DNA of 64,000 nt from Lacrimispora defluvii (GCA_013036995.1 JAAOXG010000038.1:1-64000); one strand, 5' to 3'. Positions 16,747 through 26,249 are shown, counted from the first letter of the stretch. Numbers and translations: made by a program. Notes: generated from the sequence alone by a model not told the origin.

Positions 16747-18534
16747 TCATCGTAATGCCATCTGAAGCCGCTCCATTTCATAGAATTCCCCTTTTAACTC
16801 CATTAACGTCTGGTAGCTTCCTTCTTCTCTTATTTTCCCCTGGTCTAAAACCACGATCCGGTCTGCTCCTCTTACAGTGGAAAGCCTGTGTGCAACAATA
16901 AATGTGGTTCTTCCTTTAATCAGCTGGTTGAGGGCATCCTGAATCTCCTTTTCTGATATGGTATCAAGAGCCGAGGTCGCTTCATCCAGTATAATTACCC
17001 GGGGATCTCTGATAATCGCCCTGGCTATGGAAATTCTCTGTCTCTGACCTCCGCTTAAATTGGCTCCATGTTCTCCAATCATGGTATTAAGACCATTGGG
17101 CAGCTTCGCAATCACTGATTTTAGATTTGCAGCTTCCACTGCATGATTCACCTCTTCGTCAGATACATTGGTAAGACCATAAGTGATATTTTCCCTTACC
17201 GTACCTGTAAAGAGAATGGGGGTCTGGGGTACTACTGAGATAAATCTCCTGTAGCTTCTTAAATTAATTTCACTGATATCCGTTCCGTCAATGTAAAGCC
17301 TTCCGCTGCCTGGTGTTATAAAACCAATTAACAGATTTAGTATGGTGGTCTTTCCTGAACCCGACTCTCCCACCAAAGCGATGGTCTCCCCTTCCTTCAC
17401 CTCCAGATCAATTCCCGACAAAACCGGTTCATTGGAGTCTTTGTAGGAAAATGCAACATTCTGAAAGGTAAATCTGCCCTTTAACTGGTTTAGTTCCCTC
17501 TTTCCCTCATTATGCTCCACATCATCGGAAATTAATACCTCGCCGATGGAAGACACGGATTCCAGTCCCTTGGTCAGTATGGGAAGCAGATTAATCAGCC
17601 CGGTAAACTGGTTGACTACCGTAGTAAAGCTTGCCTGGTAAAAGGTTACATCGCCGATCTTTATGGAGCCTTTCCATGCCATATATCCGGAGAACCCCAG
17701 ACACAGTGCCTGAAATACCTGAAATACACACCAGCTCACGGCCCCGAAATGTGCCTGCACCATATCCAGCCGGTATCCCTTGTCTGCCGTCTCTTCCAGC
17801 TGCTCTTTGATCTTATCCACCTCTTGTTTTTCAAGGGCATGGGCTCTTGTGACAGGAACCAGCTCCACCATCTCCATCACACGGGCACTGGTTTCCTCCA
17901 TTTCACGGCGAAACGCCCGGTTTTCAATGTGAATCCGTTTGCGGAATGCAACAACTGTCACGGCAGTCACCGGAGCCACCAGAAGAAAGAACAGCAGCAC
18001 TGACCTGTTTTTCACGGCTGTGATTCCAAGCGTAATCACAAGATTCATCATAATATTCATCAGATTTACAAAAAGCTGGGAGGATAATGTCTCCACTGCC
18101 TCCACATCACGTATGATCTTGGACTGAAGCCTGCCTGATTGTATCTGCGTATGGTATGGAATGGACAATTCCTGAAGTTTCCGGACCAAAGCACCTCTTA
18201 AACCGGCCTCAGTTTTTCGAATAACCTGATTTTTGTACTTGTTATGAAGCCAGTTTGCAGGAAGATGCACCGCTAAAAGCCCAATCCAGACTGCAACATT
18301 TAAGATGATCTGATGCTTCCCCTCTTCTCCTCCTGCAATGGCTCCGTTAATTACATTGGCAGTCAGTAGCGCAGCAAAAAGACTGGGCGCATGTTTGATT
18401 ACAAAAAAGAAAGTGGACAGAAGAAACTTATGGTACTGCCCTTTATAAAATCCAAGCAGCACCATAACCGAATGATTCCTGTACTTCCTATAGCAGTCAA
18501 TAAACCGGTGTTCCATTTTCTCATATTGATCCAT
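16747..18534 (-). CDS. ABC exporter (fused membrane and ATPase domains)
   Basis: 595 residues: a six-span type IV exporter domain (~1-330) followed by an ATPase with GESGSGKTT, the signature LSGGQRQRIS and VIILDEATSALD. Half-transporters of this kind usually form homo- or heterodimers and export lipids, peptides or drugs. No partner gene is adjacent, suggesting a homodimer. ATG at 18534 follows GGGAG at six bases; an ATG at 18558 lies inside the preceding esterase gene. It starts 10 bases after the SGNH acetylesterase stop, so it may be the last gene of the saccharide operon, although its link to sugar use is unclear. The PBP promoter begins just downstream of its stop. Confidence 0.85.
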   Translation of the reverse strand: MDQYEKMEHRFIDCYRKYRNHSVMVLLGFYKGQYHKFLLSTFFFVIKHAPSLFAALLTANVINGAIAGGEEGKHQIILNVAVWIGLLAVHLPANWLHNKYKNQVIRKTEAGLRGALVRKLQELSIPYHTQIQSGRLQSKIIRDVEAVETLSSQLFVNLMNIMMNLVITLGITAVKNRSVLLFFLLVAPVTAVTVVAFRKRIHIENRAFRREMEETSARVMEMVELVPVTRAHALEKQEVDKIKEQLEETADKGYRLDMVQAHFGAVSWCVFQVFQALCLGFSGYMAWKGSIKIGDVTFYQASFTTVVNQFTGLINLLPILTKGLESVSSIGEVLISDDVEHNEGKRELNQLKGRFTFQNVAFSYKDSNEPVLSGIDLEVKEGETIALVGESGSGKTTILNLLIGFITPGSGRLYIDGTDISEINLRSYRRFISVVPQTPILFTGTVRENITYGLTNVSDEEVNHAVEAANLKSVIAKLPNGLNTMIGEHGANLSGGQRQRISIARAIIRDPRVIILDEATSALDTISEKEIQDALNQLIKGRTTFIVAHRLSTVRGADRIVVLDQGKIREEGSYQTLMELKGEFYEMERLQMALR

Positions 18535-18544
18535 CGTCTTCTCC

Positions 18545-19225
18545 CTAAGAAACATCAAGCCCCTGATTCTCTATTACCACGTTTTTGCTTTCTAACAGAT
18601 CTGCATAAGGTGCCCCAAGCTTTCTCAATTCTTCGGAAAGAAATCCTGCCATGATGACAGCCCCTTCTGGTTTTAAATGGGTATTATCCCCAGGCCACAT
18701 GAAATATGCTTTAGAGGCTAAATCTCCCACTGCTTTAAGATACGCCTCTGTTATAGCGGTTAAGTCAATAACCGGAACGCAGGCTTCTTTTCCTGTCTGC
18801 CTGACCGCCTCCGGATAGGCTCCGTGGCTGCCGGGAAGAAATTCACCCCGGTCATTAAAATGCCTTCTGGCGATGGGGGTAATGAGCACTGGATAAGCTC
18901 CATTTTCTCTGGCCGCCTGAATAAATTTCATCAGATTCTCTTTAAATGTGGTATCCGGATCAGTATGGCGGGCCGGATCATCCTTTTCATCGTTGTGACC
19001 AAACTGTATAAAGAGATAGTCTCCCTCTTTCATTTCTTTTTCTATGAGCGCCAGCCGGCCTTCATCCAGAAACGATTTCGTACTTCTCCCATTCTGCGCA
19101 TAGCTTTTCATCTCCACACCATCTGCCAGATAAAGAAGCATTGCCTGGGATAACCCGGTCTGGGGATATGTGGAAGCTTTATTAAATTTCACTGTGCTGT
19201 CTCCAGCATAAAAGATTGCTGCCAT
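18545..19225 (-). CDS. SGNH hydrolase, rhamnogalacturonan/xylan acetylesterase-like
   Basis: 226 residues with SGNH signatures: AGDSTV (nucleophile Ser, residue ~9), an Asn in the NGRSTKSF block, IQFGHND (block III) and DNTHLKPEGA (catalytic Asp-His). The arrangement is that of rhamnogalacturonan acetylesterases (CE12-like). No signal peptide, so it acts in the cytoplasm on imported acetylated oligosaccharides. ATG at 19225 has GGAG nine bases upstream, within the end of the ankyrin-GH43 gene, which it overlaps by 44 bases. The neighbouring GH43 enzymes fit deacetylation of arabinoxylan or pectin side-chain fragments; the exact polymer is not determined. Confidence 0.85.
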   Translation of the reverse strand: MAAIFYAGDSTVKFNKASTYPQTGLSQAMLLYLADGVEMKSYAQNGRSTKSFLDEGRLALIEKEMKEGDYLFIQFGHNDEKDDPARHTDPDTTFKENLMKFIQAARENGAYPVLITPIARRHFNDRGEFLPGSHGAYPEAVRQTGKEACVPVIDLTAITEAYLKAVGDLASKAYFMWPGDNTHLKPEGAVIMAGFLSEELRKLGAPYADLLESKNVVIENQGLDVS

Positions 19226-20957
19226 TTACGTACACTCCATAAGCTGCTCCTGTAAAACGTTTTCCTTTTGTCAGACCTTCCGAACAGATAGAAGTCACAT
19301 CGGTCCACCGCCACAGGATTTTATTATTTAATAGAAAGGTTCTGTTAAGACCATCTGTCTCAACGCGGAATAAAACACGCCCTTCAAAAGAAAAATCGTT
19401 CTTTTCTGTCCTTACATAAGCGTTATCCACATATTCCGTTACAAATATCAGATTCTTTGTTACACCAAATTTTATATAGGTGTTTTCATCATAGTACAAC
19501 GTCACACCTGCATCTGAGGTGAATTCCTCTTGCTCTTCCTCTGGTATCCACATCTCAAACTCTGCAGAGAAGCAAAAATCCGGCTGAAACTTAAGAAGCA
19601 TGCTATTGCATTTTCTGCTGCATAAATCAAATCCGTCTCCTCTGATCCACAGCGTTCCATCTTCCCCAGTCCAGACACGTTTTCTGTCTCTTGTCCTCGG
19701 GGATAGCCAGACCTCCTTCGTATTGACTGCCGCTGGCTTTTCGTACGTCTCGGGAAAGGGAACCCGTTCCAGATAGGAAGGACCTTTCCTTTTATTTACC
19801 ACAGGCCACCCATCTGCTGTCCATGTGATTTCATCAAGGCAGGTTTCTCTGCCCAGCATTCCCCATGTCCCATTAATGAAACGAGAAGATAAATATACCA
19901 TAAACCATCTGCCGTCTGGTGTCTCAACCGGCTTTCCATGTCCACAGCACTGAATGGCACCCATTTCATCCCTCTGATGCATGATTGGATTGTAAGGACA
20001 GTTTTCATAGGGCCCGTATAACCGTCTGGATCTTGCAACGGTAATCATATGTCCTTTTCCAGTTCCACCCTCTGCCAGAAAACAATAATAATACCCATCC
20101 TTTTTTATCAGATGAGGTCCCTCCGGCGCATGACCGGAATGCCCGTACCAGATTAGTTCCGGTTGGGATAGCAGTTGTTTTCCATCCTGGGAAATCTCTA
20201 CCATTCTTGCTCCCCGGTTAATCAGCATATACCGTTTCCCATCCTCATCAGTAAAAAGGGAGGGATCAATCCCCAGGAGATTATGAATGAACGGAGTCTC
20301 ATAAGGACCTTCGGGCTGAATGGAACTGGTAACCATCTGTGTCTGAATATAAGGTGCATCGTCATTATTACGCAGAGTTGCGCAAATATAAAATGTTCCA
20401 TTGGAAAAGCTGATATCAGGCGCCCAGAATCCCCTACCTCCTTCCAGATCTCCCAGAAATTCTTTTGCCCATATTTCATCTGTAACCGCGTAACCGATTG
20501 TTTTCCAGTGAATCAGATCCCTGGAATGAGAGATGGGTATGCAGGGAAAAAACAGGAAACTGGAATGTACCATGTAATAATCTTCTCCCACACGTACAAT
20601 ACTGGGATCCGGATGCATTCCCCTTAAAACAGGATTGCGGTATGACTCCTCTAAGGAAAAACCGCATATACTTTTAAAATACTCTTCCATGGGCGTCCCT
20701 GCCGCCAGATCATAAGGCGTGCACATGGACTGATTTGCCCATGTGGGATCCATGTTGCAGCGCTCCACCAGATACTCCACCAGTTTTTGGTTTTTCCCTT
20801 TCACTGCATAGTGGAGAAGGCTGTTCCCATTCTCATCACAGTCCTCTGTATTGAAGCTGTAATCAATCAGGTGGACAACCGCCTCATACTCTCCCCGTTC
20901 TGCTGCCTCAAAAGCCCTCTTTGCTGCCGCTTCCGTCTTTGATGTGTATAAATTCAT
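19182..20957 (-). CDS. Ankyrin-repeat GH43 glycosidase fusion
   Basis: 591 residues. The first ~95 look like ankyrin repeats (FEAAERGEYEAVVHLIDYSF; GNSLLHYAVKGKNQKLVEYL). The rest is a five-bladed GH43 beta-propeller with general base Asp in MHPDPSIVRV, pKa-modulating Asp in LLGIDPSLFTDEDG and acid Glu in HAPEGPHLI, then a beta-sandwich C-terminal domain. GH43 members are beta-xylosidases or alpha-L-arabinofuranosidases. No signal peptide: cytoplasmic. The ATG at 20957 is preferred; the ATG at 20966 has AAGGG too close. It overlaps the upstream GH43 gene by 50 bases. An N-terminal ankyrin module on GH43 is uncommon; it may tether the enzyme to a partner (inference). Confidence 0.82.
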   Translation of the reverse strand: MNLYTSKTEAAAKRAFEAAERGEYEAVVHLIDYSFNTEDCDENGNSLLHYAVKGKNQKLVEYLVERCNMDPTWANQSMCTPYDLAAGTPMEEYFKSICGFSLEESYRNPVLRGMHPDPSIVRVGEDYYMVHSSFLFFPCIPISHSRDLIHWKTIGYAVTDEIWAKEFLGDLEGGRGFWAPDISFSNGTFYICATLRNNDDAPYIQTQMVTSSIQPEGPYETPFIHNLLGIDPSLFTDEDGKRYMLINRGARMVEISQDGKQLLSQPELIWYGHSGHAPEGPHLIKKDGYYYCFLAEGGTGKGHMITVARSRRLYGPYENCPYNPIMHQRDEMGAIQCCGHGKPVETPDGRWFMVYLSSRFINGTWGMLGRETCLDEITWTADGWPVVNKRKGPSYLERVPFPETYEKPAAVNTKEVWLSPRTRDRKRVWTGEDGTLWIRGDGFDLCSRKCNSMLLKFQPDFCFSAEFEMWIPEEEQEEFTSDAGVTLYYDENTYIKFGVTKNLIFVTEYVDNAYVRTEKNDFSFEGRVLFRVETDGLNRTFLLNNKILWRWTDVTSICSEGLTKGKRFTGAAYGVYVNGSNLLCWRQHSEI

Positions 20958-22446
20958 ATTCCCCATACCCTTCTGATCTTACGTTGTTTTTGTTGGCACT
21001 CCACAGGCAGAGCTTCGCACCTGTCCAGGTCGCCCGGCATAGGGGCTGTGAATCTCCGATAGAGGTATAGTTGGCTCCATCCGGTGACCAGGAAAAGCGG
21101 TATGTTTTATCAGCAAGCAAATCCAGACGCAGATACACCGTATCATTCTCATAAGGACAGGAAGTTTCAAGAATTTCCCGGGCTTCTCCAAGCAGTTCCT
21201 TTTTTGTTACTGATCCTTTGTACAGCACAAGGCTGTTGCCATCAATGGTCCGCTGCAGAGCCAGATAGGCATAGGAATGTCCAATCATTCCTATGGAGGC
21301 CAGATCCCCCTCTTCTTCCCAGTTAAGGCGTACCTTTGTGAACGCGGTGAACGTCCTTTGCTGGGGAATCTGAGTCATGGCATTGGGTGCATACCAGAGG
21401 AAATTTTCTCTGGTATTGTTTTTCATACAAAACAGACGGATACCATTATGCCCTGCCAGAGAATAATAGGACTCTTTTGGATTTGCCTGCCACTGCCACT
21501 GAAGGCCAATGCTTTTCCCTTTAAACTCATCTGACTGGGCAATCCTGTATTCTGGCTGCCCTTCTGTGGGAACCTTCCACTCCTTAACCGGTTCTCCGAT
21601 TCCGTCTCCATTTTGATCCGTTCCCATAAAAGGCCAGCCATTATGAAAGCACATAGGCTGCAGATGGACAATCCTTCCAAGCTCATTGACATCCTGAAAA
21701 TGAATAAACCAGTGCCTGCCGTCAGGCGCCATGACCCAGCCGCCCTGATGAGGCCCGTTAACGGATGTGTTGCCCTGATGCATCACAATCCTATATTCAT
21801 ATGGACCTTTTACAGATCTCGCTCTCAATACAGACTGCCAGCCAGTTGAAACGCCTCCAGACGGCATGAGAATATAATAATATCCCTGGTCATAATACAT
21901 CTTGGGACCTTCTGTTGTGGGAGCAATCTGTTCCCCGTCAAATATGGTAACCGGCTCTCCAATGATGTTTGTGCATTGAGGGTCAATTTCCACCAAATCC
22001 AGTCTGTGCTTGATCCCGCACCGGCTGTTGGCATAGGCAAATACCATGTACGCCTTTCCATCCATATCCCAGAAAGGACAGGGATCAATGAAGCCTTTGG
22101 CCTCATGAAGGCAGTGAAGTTTAAATACTCCATATGGATCCTTTGATGTGGCTACAAAAATCCCTTCATCAGGAAGGGGAATGAATACGTAAAAGGTACC
22201 CTCATGAAAACGGATGGAGGGTGCCCAGGTTCCTGATCCGTGAGACGGCAGATCATATTTTTCAAAGGGCAGTGAATCCACACAGTGATTGATGATTTCC
22301 CAGTGAACCAGATCTCTGGAATGAAGAAGAGGTACACCTGGAAGATATGTAAAAGAAGAAGCTACCATATAATAATCTTCTCCCACCCGAATTACATCGG
22401 GATCTGAATAATCGGCATACAAAACCGGATTCTGATACATCGACAT
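20908..22446 (-). CDS. GH43 beta-xylosidase/arabinofuranosidase
   Basis: 512 residues, no signal peptide. The N-terminal ~310 form a GH43 propeller with the catalytic set: Asp in ADYSDPDVIRV (base), Asp in GFIDPCPFWD, and Glu in APTTEGPKMYY (acid). A C-terminal concanavalin-like beta-sandwich (~320-505) is typical of the xylosidase-like GH43 branch. It would trim imported xylo- or arabino-oligosaccharides from the non-reducing end. GGGAGG lies eight bases before ATG 22446. It follows the permease genes by 72 bases and overlaps the ankyrin-GH43 gene, placing it in one operon with transport. Specificity between xylose and arabinose cannot be read from sequence. Confidence 0.88.
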   Translation of the reverse strand: MSMYQNPVLYADYSDPDVIRVGEDYYMVASSFTYLPGVPLLHSRDLVHWEIINHCVDSLPFEKYDLPSHGSGTWAPSIRFHEGTFYVFIPLPDEGIFVATSKDPYGVFKLHCLHEAKGFIDPCPFWDMDGKAYMVFAYANSRCGIKHRLDLVEIDPQCTNIIGEPVTIFDGEQIAPTTEGPKMYYDQGYYYILMPSGGVSTGWQSVLRARSVKGPYEYRIVMHQGNTSVNGPHQGGWVMAPDGRHWFIHFQDVNELGRIVHLQPMCFHNGWPFMGTDQNGDGIGEPVKEWKVPTEGQPEYRIAQSDEFKGKSIGLQWQWQANPKESYYSLAGHNGIRLFCMKNNTRENFLWYAPNAMTQIPQQRTFTAFTKVRLNWEEEGDLASIGMIGHSYAYLALQRTIDGNSLVLYKGSVTKKELLGEAREILETSCPYENDTVYLRLDLLADKTYRFSWSPDGANYTSIGDSQPLCRATWTGAKLCLWSANKNNVRSEGYGEYEFIHIKDGSGSKEGF

Positions 22447-22518
22447 CGTAAATGCCTCCCATAATATAGTTCATGTGAAAAAAGGAGCAGAAATTCTGCC
22501 CCTCTTTCTGCCTGATCG

Positions 22519-23355
22519 TTACTCCTTTACGGCACCAATATTAACACCCTGAATAAAATACTTCTGGCAGAATGGATATATGATCATGAAGGGGAGGATT
22601 GCCACAATAACAGCTGCGTTCTTTACGGTGTTCTCGGTTGCACCGCCGATTGCCTGGGGCAAATCACTTCCCATTATAACAGATCTTAACTTCATTTGAA
22701 AATTATATAAATTATCATTTGTGATATAAAGTTTATAATTGGTATAATCGTTCCAGTAAGATACTGCGTACATCAGACCAATAGCAGTAAGTGCAGCCTT
22801 TGATAATGGAAGGACAATTTTTAAAAATATTCCCATAGGAGGGCAGCCGTCAATCTCTGCTGATTCAAATAAACTGGCTGGAATACCCTCAAAGAAATTT
22901 CTCATAAGTACCATATTATAAACATTGATAGCCGGTAGAAGAATTACCACAAATAAGGTATTGGTCAGATGAAATGACTTCATTACAAGATAGGTTGGAA
23001 TCATACCGCCGTTAAAAATCATGGTAAACAGCATAATATTTGCAAACAGCGTTCTTCCCGGCATCTTCCACTGAATCAGCACATAAGCGCCCAGTGTTGC
23101 CACAGTCAGTCCGGTAATCGTCCCTACTATGGTTGTAAATACAGAAACCAGAAACGGCTTATACAAAGTCGGATTGGTAAATACAGAGATATAACCTGCA
23201 AGACCAAATTTTTCCGGAAACAGTTTCATACCATAAGCTGTCTTTAAATCAAAGGAGTCAATAAGAACCTTGTAGATTGGAATAATCATGATAAGACTTA
23301 TGAGTACGAATATAATCACCAGCATATAGTCAAATGCGGTTGCTTTCTTTTTCAT
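22519..23355 (-). CDS. Lpl-type sugar ABC transporter permease (LplC-like)
   Basis: 278 residues with six predicted spans and the coupling motif EAA-like loop (ESAEIDGCPPMGIFLKIVLPL). Belongs to the CarB/LplC family of carbohydrate permeases that pair with LplB-type permeases and long lipoprotein binding proteins. GGAGGAGAAAAC precedes the ATG at 23355. It starts 12 bases after the LplB-like gene. No ATPase gene lies in the cluster; such systems normally borrow a shared MsmK/UgpC-type ATPase encoded elsewhere (established for the family). Confidence 0.92.
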   Translation of the reverse strand: MKKKATAFDYMLVIIFVLISLIMIIPIYKVLIDSFDLKTAYGMKLFPEKFGLAGYISVFTNPTLYKPFLVSVFTTIVGTITGLTVATLGAYVLIQWKMPGRTLFANIMLFTMIFNGGMIPTYLVMKSFHLTNTLFVVILLPAINVYNMVLMRNFFEGIPASLFESAEIDGCPPMGIFLKIVLPLSKAALTAIGLMYAVSYWNDYTNYKLYITNDNLYNFQMKLRSVIMGSDLPQAIGGATENTVKNAAVIVAILPFMIIYPFCQKYFIQGVNIGAVKE

Positions 23356-23367
23356 GTTTTCTCCTCC

Positions 23368-24327
23368 CTACACAATTCCTCTTCCGCGAACTTTATAGCT
23401 GGCCCTGTTGCAGACAAGCACAAGGAAACAGCCCACCAGGGAAGAAACGAGACCTACCGCAGTTGAATAGCCGTAATCAGGCAGAGCGCCGGAATTAAAA
23501 GTTTGTGTGTAAATATAAGTCTGAAGTACATCTGCCTGCTGGCGGACCGCATCGTTTTGCATAACGAATACAGATTCAAACAGATTCATTACCTTGGCAA
23601 GATTTAAAATCAGAACTGTAATAATGGTATTGTTAAGAGCCGGCATGGTTATGTAACGAAGCCTGTTAAACCGCCCTGCTCCATCCATGGAAGCCGCCTC
23701 ATAAAGCTCTGGATTAATACCAGAAAGTGTAGCCATGAAAATAATCGTTCCCCAGCCTGTATCCTTCCAGACGTTAATAACATAATACATTGGCCGCCAC
23801 CAGCTCTGGCTTCCCAGAAAATAAATTCCCTCATTTACAATTCCAAACCTGACCAGTATGGCATTTAAAAGACCTGCACTGGTTGGAGAAAGAATCAGGG
23901 AAAAAACAGATGCAGTAACCACCCATGACATAAAATGGGGCAGATATACAATTGTCTGTGTGATCTTTTTAAAAGTTACAGACCGCAGCTCATTGAGCAT
24001 AAGAGAAAGCACAACGGCCATGATGGTATTCAGCAGAAGCTTCACTACACTTAATGTGATGGTATTCCCAAATGCACTCCAGAACCCTGGCATATTCATC
24101 ATCTTTTCAAAATGGGCCAGACCAATAAATACAGGTTCCTTAATTCCTTTATAGGAATAAAAGGCATATCTGATTCCCAGCATGGGAAGGTAATGGAATA
24201 CCAGTGCAAAAATAAATACAGGAAGAAACATGAGATAAAATCCCCTGTAATATCGGAGTGAAACAAGCAACGGCCGTTTATTTTCGCCTGCAGCATACGC
24301 TGCAGGCCCTTTCATCTTTTTATTCAT
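23368..24327 (-). CDS. Lpl-type sugar ABC transporter permease (LplB-like)
   Basis: 319 residues, six spans, with the coupling loop ELYEAASMDGAGRFNRL. The N-terminal segment YYRGFYLMFLPVFIFALVF and the long periplasmic loop are typical of LplB permeases for complex oligosaccharides. AAAGG precedes ATG 24327 at eight bases. It is the second gene of the saccharide operon, 18 bases after the binding-protein gene, and forms the membrane channel with the LplC-like protein. Confidence 0.92.
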   Translation of the reverse strand: MNKKMKGPAAYAAGENKRPLLVSLRYYRGFYLMFLPVFIFALVFHYLPMLGIRYAFYSYKGIKEPVFIGLAHFEKMMNMPGFWSAFGNTITLSVVKLLLNTIMAVVLSLMLNELRSVTFKKITQTIVYLPHFMSWVVTASVFSLILSPTSAGLLNAILVRFGIVNEGIYFLGSQSWWRPMYYVINVWKDTGWGTIIFMATLSGINPELYEAASMDGAGRFNRLRYITMPALNNTIITVLILNLAKVMNLFESVFVMQNDAVRQQADVLQTYIYTQTFNSGALPDYGYSTAVGLVSSLVGCFLVLVCNRASYKVRGRGIV

Positions 24328-24345
24328 AGGAAAACCTTTCTAAAT

Positions 24346-25938
24346 CTATTTTGCTGATTCTTTCTTATTCAGTGAATCTACGATCATCTGAGACCATTTT
24401 GCGCCGCCGTCGCTTTCAAAACGCTTAAATGCTTCATCTATGGAAGTACCCTGTACGATCACATCTGCAATAATGGATTTCTTCAGTGTCATTAAATCTC
24501 CGTTGTAGGTAGCCATCTCTTCCGTAGAAGGTGTAATGGTGGCCTGTCTGCAGTTTTCATTAAATACTGTCTGAGAATTCTTTGCCTCTTCTTTTACTGC
24601 AGCCTTTCCAGGATCACCTTCCCAGGTTGCAATAGCAAGCATTGGATCAAGATGCTGTTTGGTGTACTGTGTTCCAGGTTTTTCAAGACTCTCTCTTAAG
24701 TGGAATTCACCCTCATTATAGGTATTGTCAAGAACTGTTTCTGCTTTCTTTGACCAGTGAACATCCTCTACTCCATAAGTCCAGAGCAGCTCCATATCAC
24801 CGCCATCTAACATGGATTCAATAAAGTATTTGAATACGCCTTCCGGATTTTCACAGGATGAGGTAATCGCCCAAACCGGTGCCGTCCTTTCCACGTAAGA
24901 ACCAACTTCTTTGATCGGCTTTAATGCGACCAGTTCGCTGTCATGACCATTGGATTCCAGATTGTTTTTTAAGTTGCTTGCCCAGGTACCCGCCCAGTAA
25001 GTAAATACACCGAATTTATCCTCGTAAAATTTATTACGGCAGTCTTTTGTACCGTTTGTTAGTGTTTCTTTATCAATATAGCCAGCTGCATAAGCATCTC
25101 TCATACGCTGCAGCGCAGCCTTAAAATTATCTTTGGTAAATCCGTCATACCAGACACCATCTTCTCCCTTAGCAAAGGAGGGATATGCATCCTGATAAAA
25201 TTCAGGTAAGTAATTGGTCCATGGCTCTTCTGATCCGATGAAACCGGCAGCTGATAAGCCATAGGTATCTCCATTTACTCCGTTGCCATCCGGATCTCCT
25301 TCTGTAAATGCCTTCAGCATATTTAAATATTCATCATAGGTTGTTGGTGCAGTCAGACCGCAGTTATCCAGCCATTTCTTCTTTACATATGTAACACAGC
25401 CGTTTCCTCTGGTAACCGGGAATCCATAAAGCTTCCCATCAATTTTCATATTATCTACAACTTCATCTCCGGTAAAACGGCCGGATGACTTCAGTTCTGA
25501 GTTGTCCCATGCCTGTGTCATATCCCAGAGAGCACCTTCCTCCGCATATCCGGTATAAAAACTTCCTGCAAGAAGAATTGCATCCGGCCAGTTCTCAGGA
25601 CCGGAAGCAAACGTCTGACCCAGAACATCAAAATAAGCGTCATGGTCAGGCTGTGTAATTTCCAGATCAATTCCAGTCAGTTCTTCCCATCTTTTTTCAA
25701 AGGCATCTCTGTCATTTTGTTTTGTTGTAACCGTTCCATTTACCATAATGGTAATCTTCTCCGGCTTTTTAATTTCATTTTCCGTCTTGCTTTCTCCTGT
25801 TGAAGCGCCACTTTCTGTATTTGCACCAGCGCTTGTTACATCTGACCCAGATTTGGCAGAAGAGGAACATCCGCTTAAAGCCACTGAAGCAGCCATGGTA
25901 ACCGCCATACCAGCTGCAAGCATTTTTTTAACTCTCAT
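24346..25938 (-). CDS. Oligosaccharide-binding lipoprotein (LplA-like)
   Basis: 530 residues. The signal peptide ends with lipobox VALSGC, followed by a Ser/Gly-rich linker and a large family-1 extracellular binding domain (KITIMVNGTVTTKQNDRDAF...). The length of ~530 is typical for the Lpl class, larger than maltose-type binding proteins. It captures oligosaccharides outside the membrane for the two permeases. GGGAGG precedes ATG 25938. It is the first gene of the operon, behind a good promoter whose leader contains a perfect GGTGCGCACC palindrome. Likely ligands, judged from the downstream GH43 and acetylesterase genes, are arabinoxylan or pectic arabinan fragments (inference). Confidence 0.92.
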   Translation of the reverse strand: MRVKKMLAAGMAVTMAASVALSGCSSSAKSGSDVTSAGANTESGASTGESKTENEIKKPEKITIMVNGTVTTKQNDRDAFEKRWEELTGIDLEITQPDHDAYFDVLGQTFASGPENWPDAILLAGSFYTGYAEEGALWDMTQAWDNSELKSSGRFTGDEVVDNMKIDGKLYGFPVTRGNGCVTYVKKKWLDNCGLTAPTTYDEYLNMLKAFTEGDPDGNGVNGDTYGLSAAGFIGSEEPWTNYLPEFYQDAYPSFAKGEDGVWYDGFTKDNFKAALQRMRDAYAAGYIDKETLTNGTKDCRNKFYEDKFGVFTYWAGTWASNLKNNLESNGHDSELVALKPIKEVGSYVERTAPVWAITSSCENPEGVFKYFIESMLDGGDMELLWTYGVEDVHWSKKAETVLDNTYNEGEFHLRESLEKPGTQYTKQHLDPMLAIATWEGDPGKAAVKEEAKNSQTVFNENCRQATITPSTEEMATYNGDLMTLKKSIIADVIVQGTSIDEAFKRFESDGGAKWSQMIVDSLNKKESAK

Positions 25939-25974
25939 TTAGAACCTCCCAATATAATTGTTTTTGTTATCGGT

Positions 25975-25984
25975 GGTGCGCACC
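25975..25984. promoter_or_regulatory. Perfect 10-bp palindrome in saccharide operon leader
   Basis: GGTGCGCACC lies about 15-20 bases downstream of the -10 box of the minus-strand promoter, in the untranslated leader. The position suits a repressor operator; the binder is unknown. Confidence 0.4.
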
Positions 25985-25998
25985 TTTTTTGCATTGCC

Positions 25999-26027
25999 AT
26001 CATAGCACCTCGTACACACAATATCAA
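25999..26027 (-). promoter_or_regulatory. Promoter of the saccharide uptake operon
   Basis: Minus strand TTGATA (26022-26027), a 17-base spacer and TATGAT (25999-26004), giving a leader of about 55 bases. Confidence 0.75.
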
Positions 26028-26220
26028 CGCGCATTATTTACTATCGTTGTTCATTTTTAGCTAAACAGCCCGTTTAACCAGTGATTTATTATGCATATTT
26101 TATATCACCCGGTTCAGGCCTTCTCTCTTTCGACATAATTATATAGGAAGTGACAGAGGTTGGTTTTGAGTACATATTTTACGTTCTATGTACAGATCTT
26201 CATGTAAGGAGGGGATCTGA

Positions 26221-26249
26221 TTGATTTTAGCACCGTTTCATACTATAAT
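26221..26249 (+). promoter_or_regulatory. Promoter of the AraC/YesN-type regulator
   Basis: TTGATT (26221-26226), a 17-base spacer and TATAAT (26244-26249). Transcription would start near 26256, which excludes the ATG at 26256 as start codon and supports 26277. Confidence 0.75.

Noticed and set aside
16607-16750. N-terminal extension of the large PBP up to an ATG at 16750
   Set aside because: The promoter and BlaI-like box lie inside it, and a good ribosome site directly precedes the ATG at 16606.
19230-19250. A cre-like sequence (TGTAAAACGTTTTCC)
   Set aside because: It has one extra base against the consensus and lies inside the ankyrin-GH43 coding region, not near a promoter.
25975-25990. 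GGTGCGCACC followed by T6 as a plus-strand terminator
   Set aside because: The palindrome has no loop and there is no plus-strand gene ending upstream; an operator in the minus-strand leader is more sensible.
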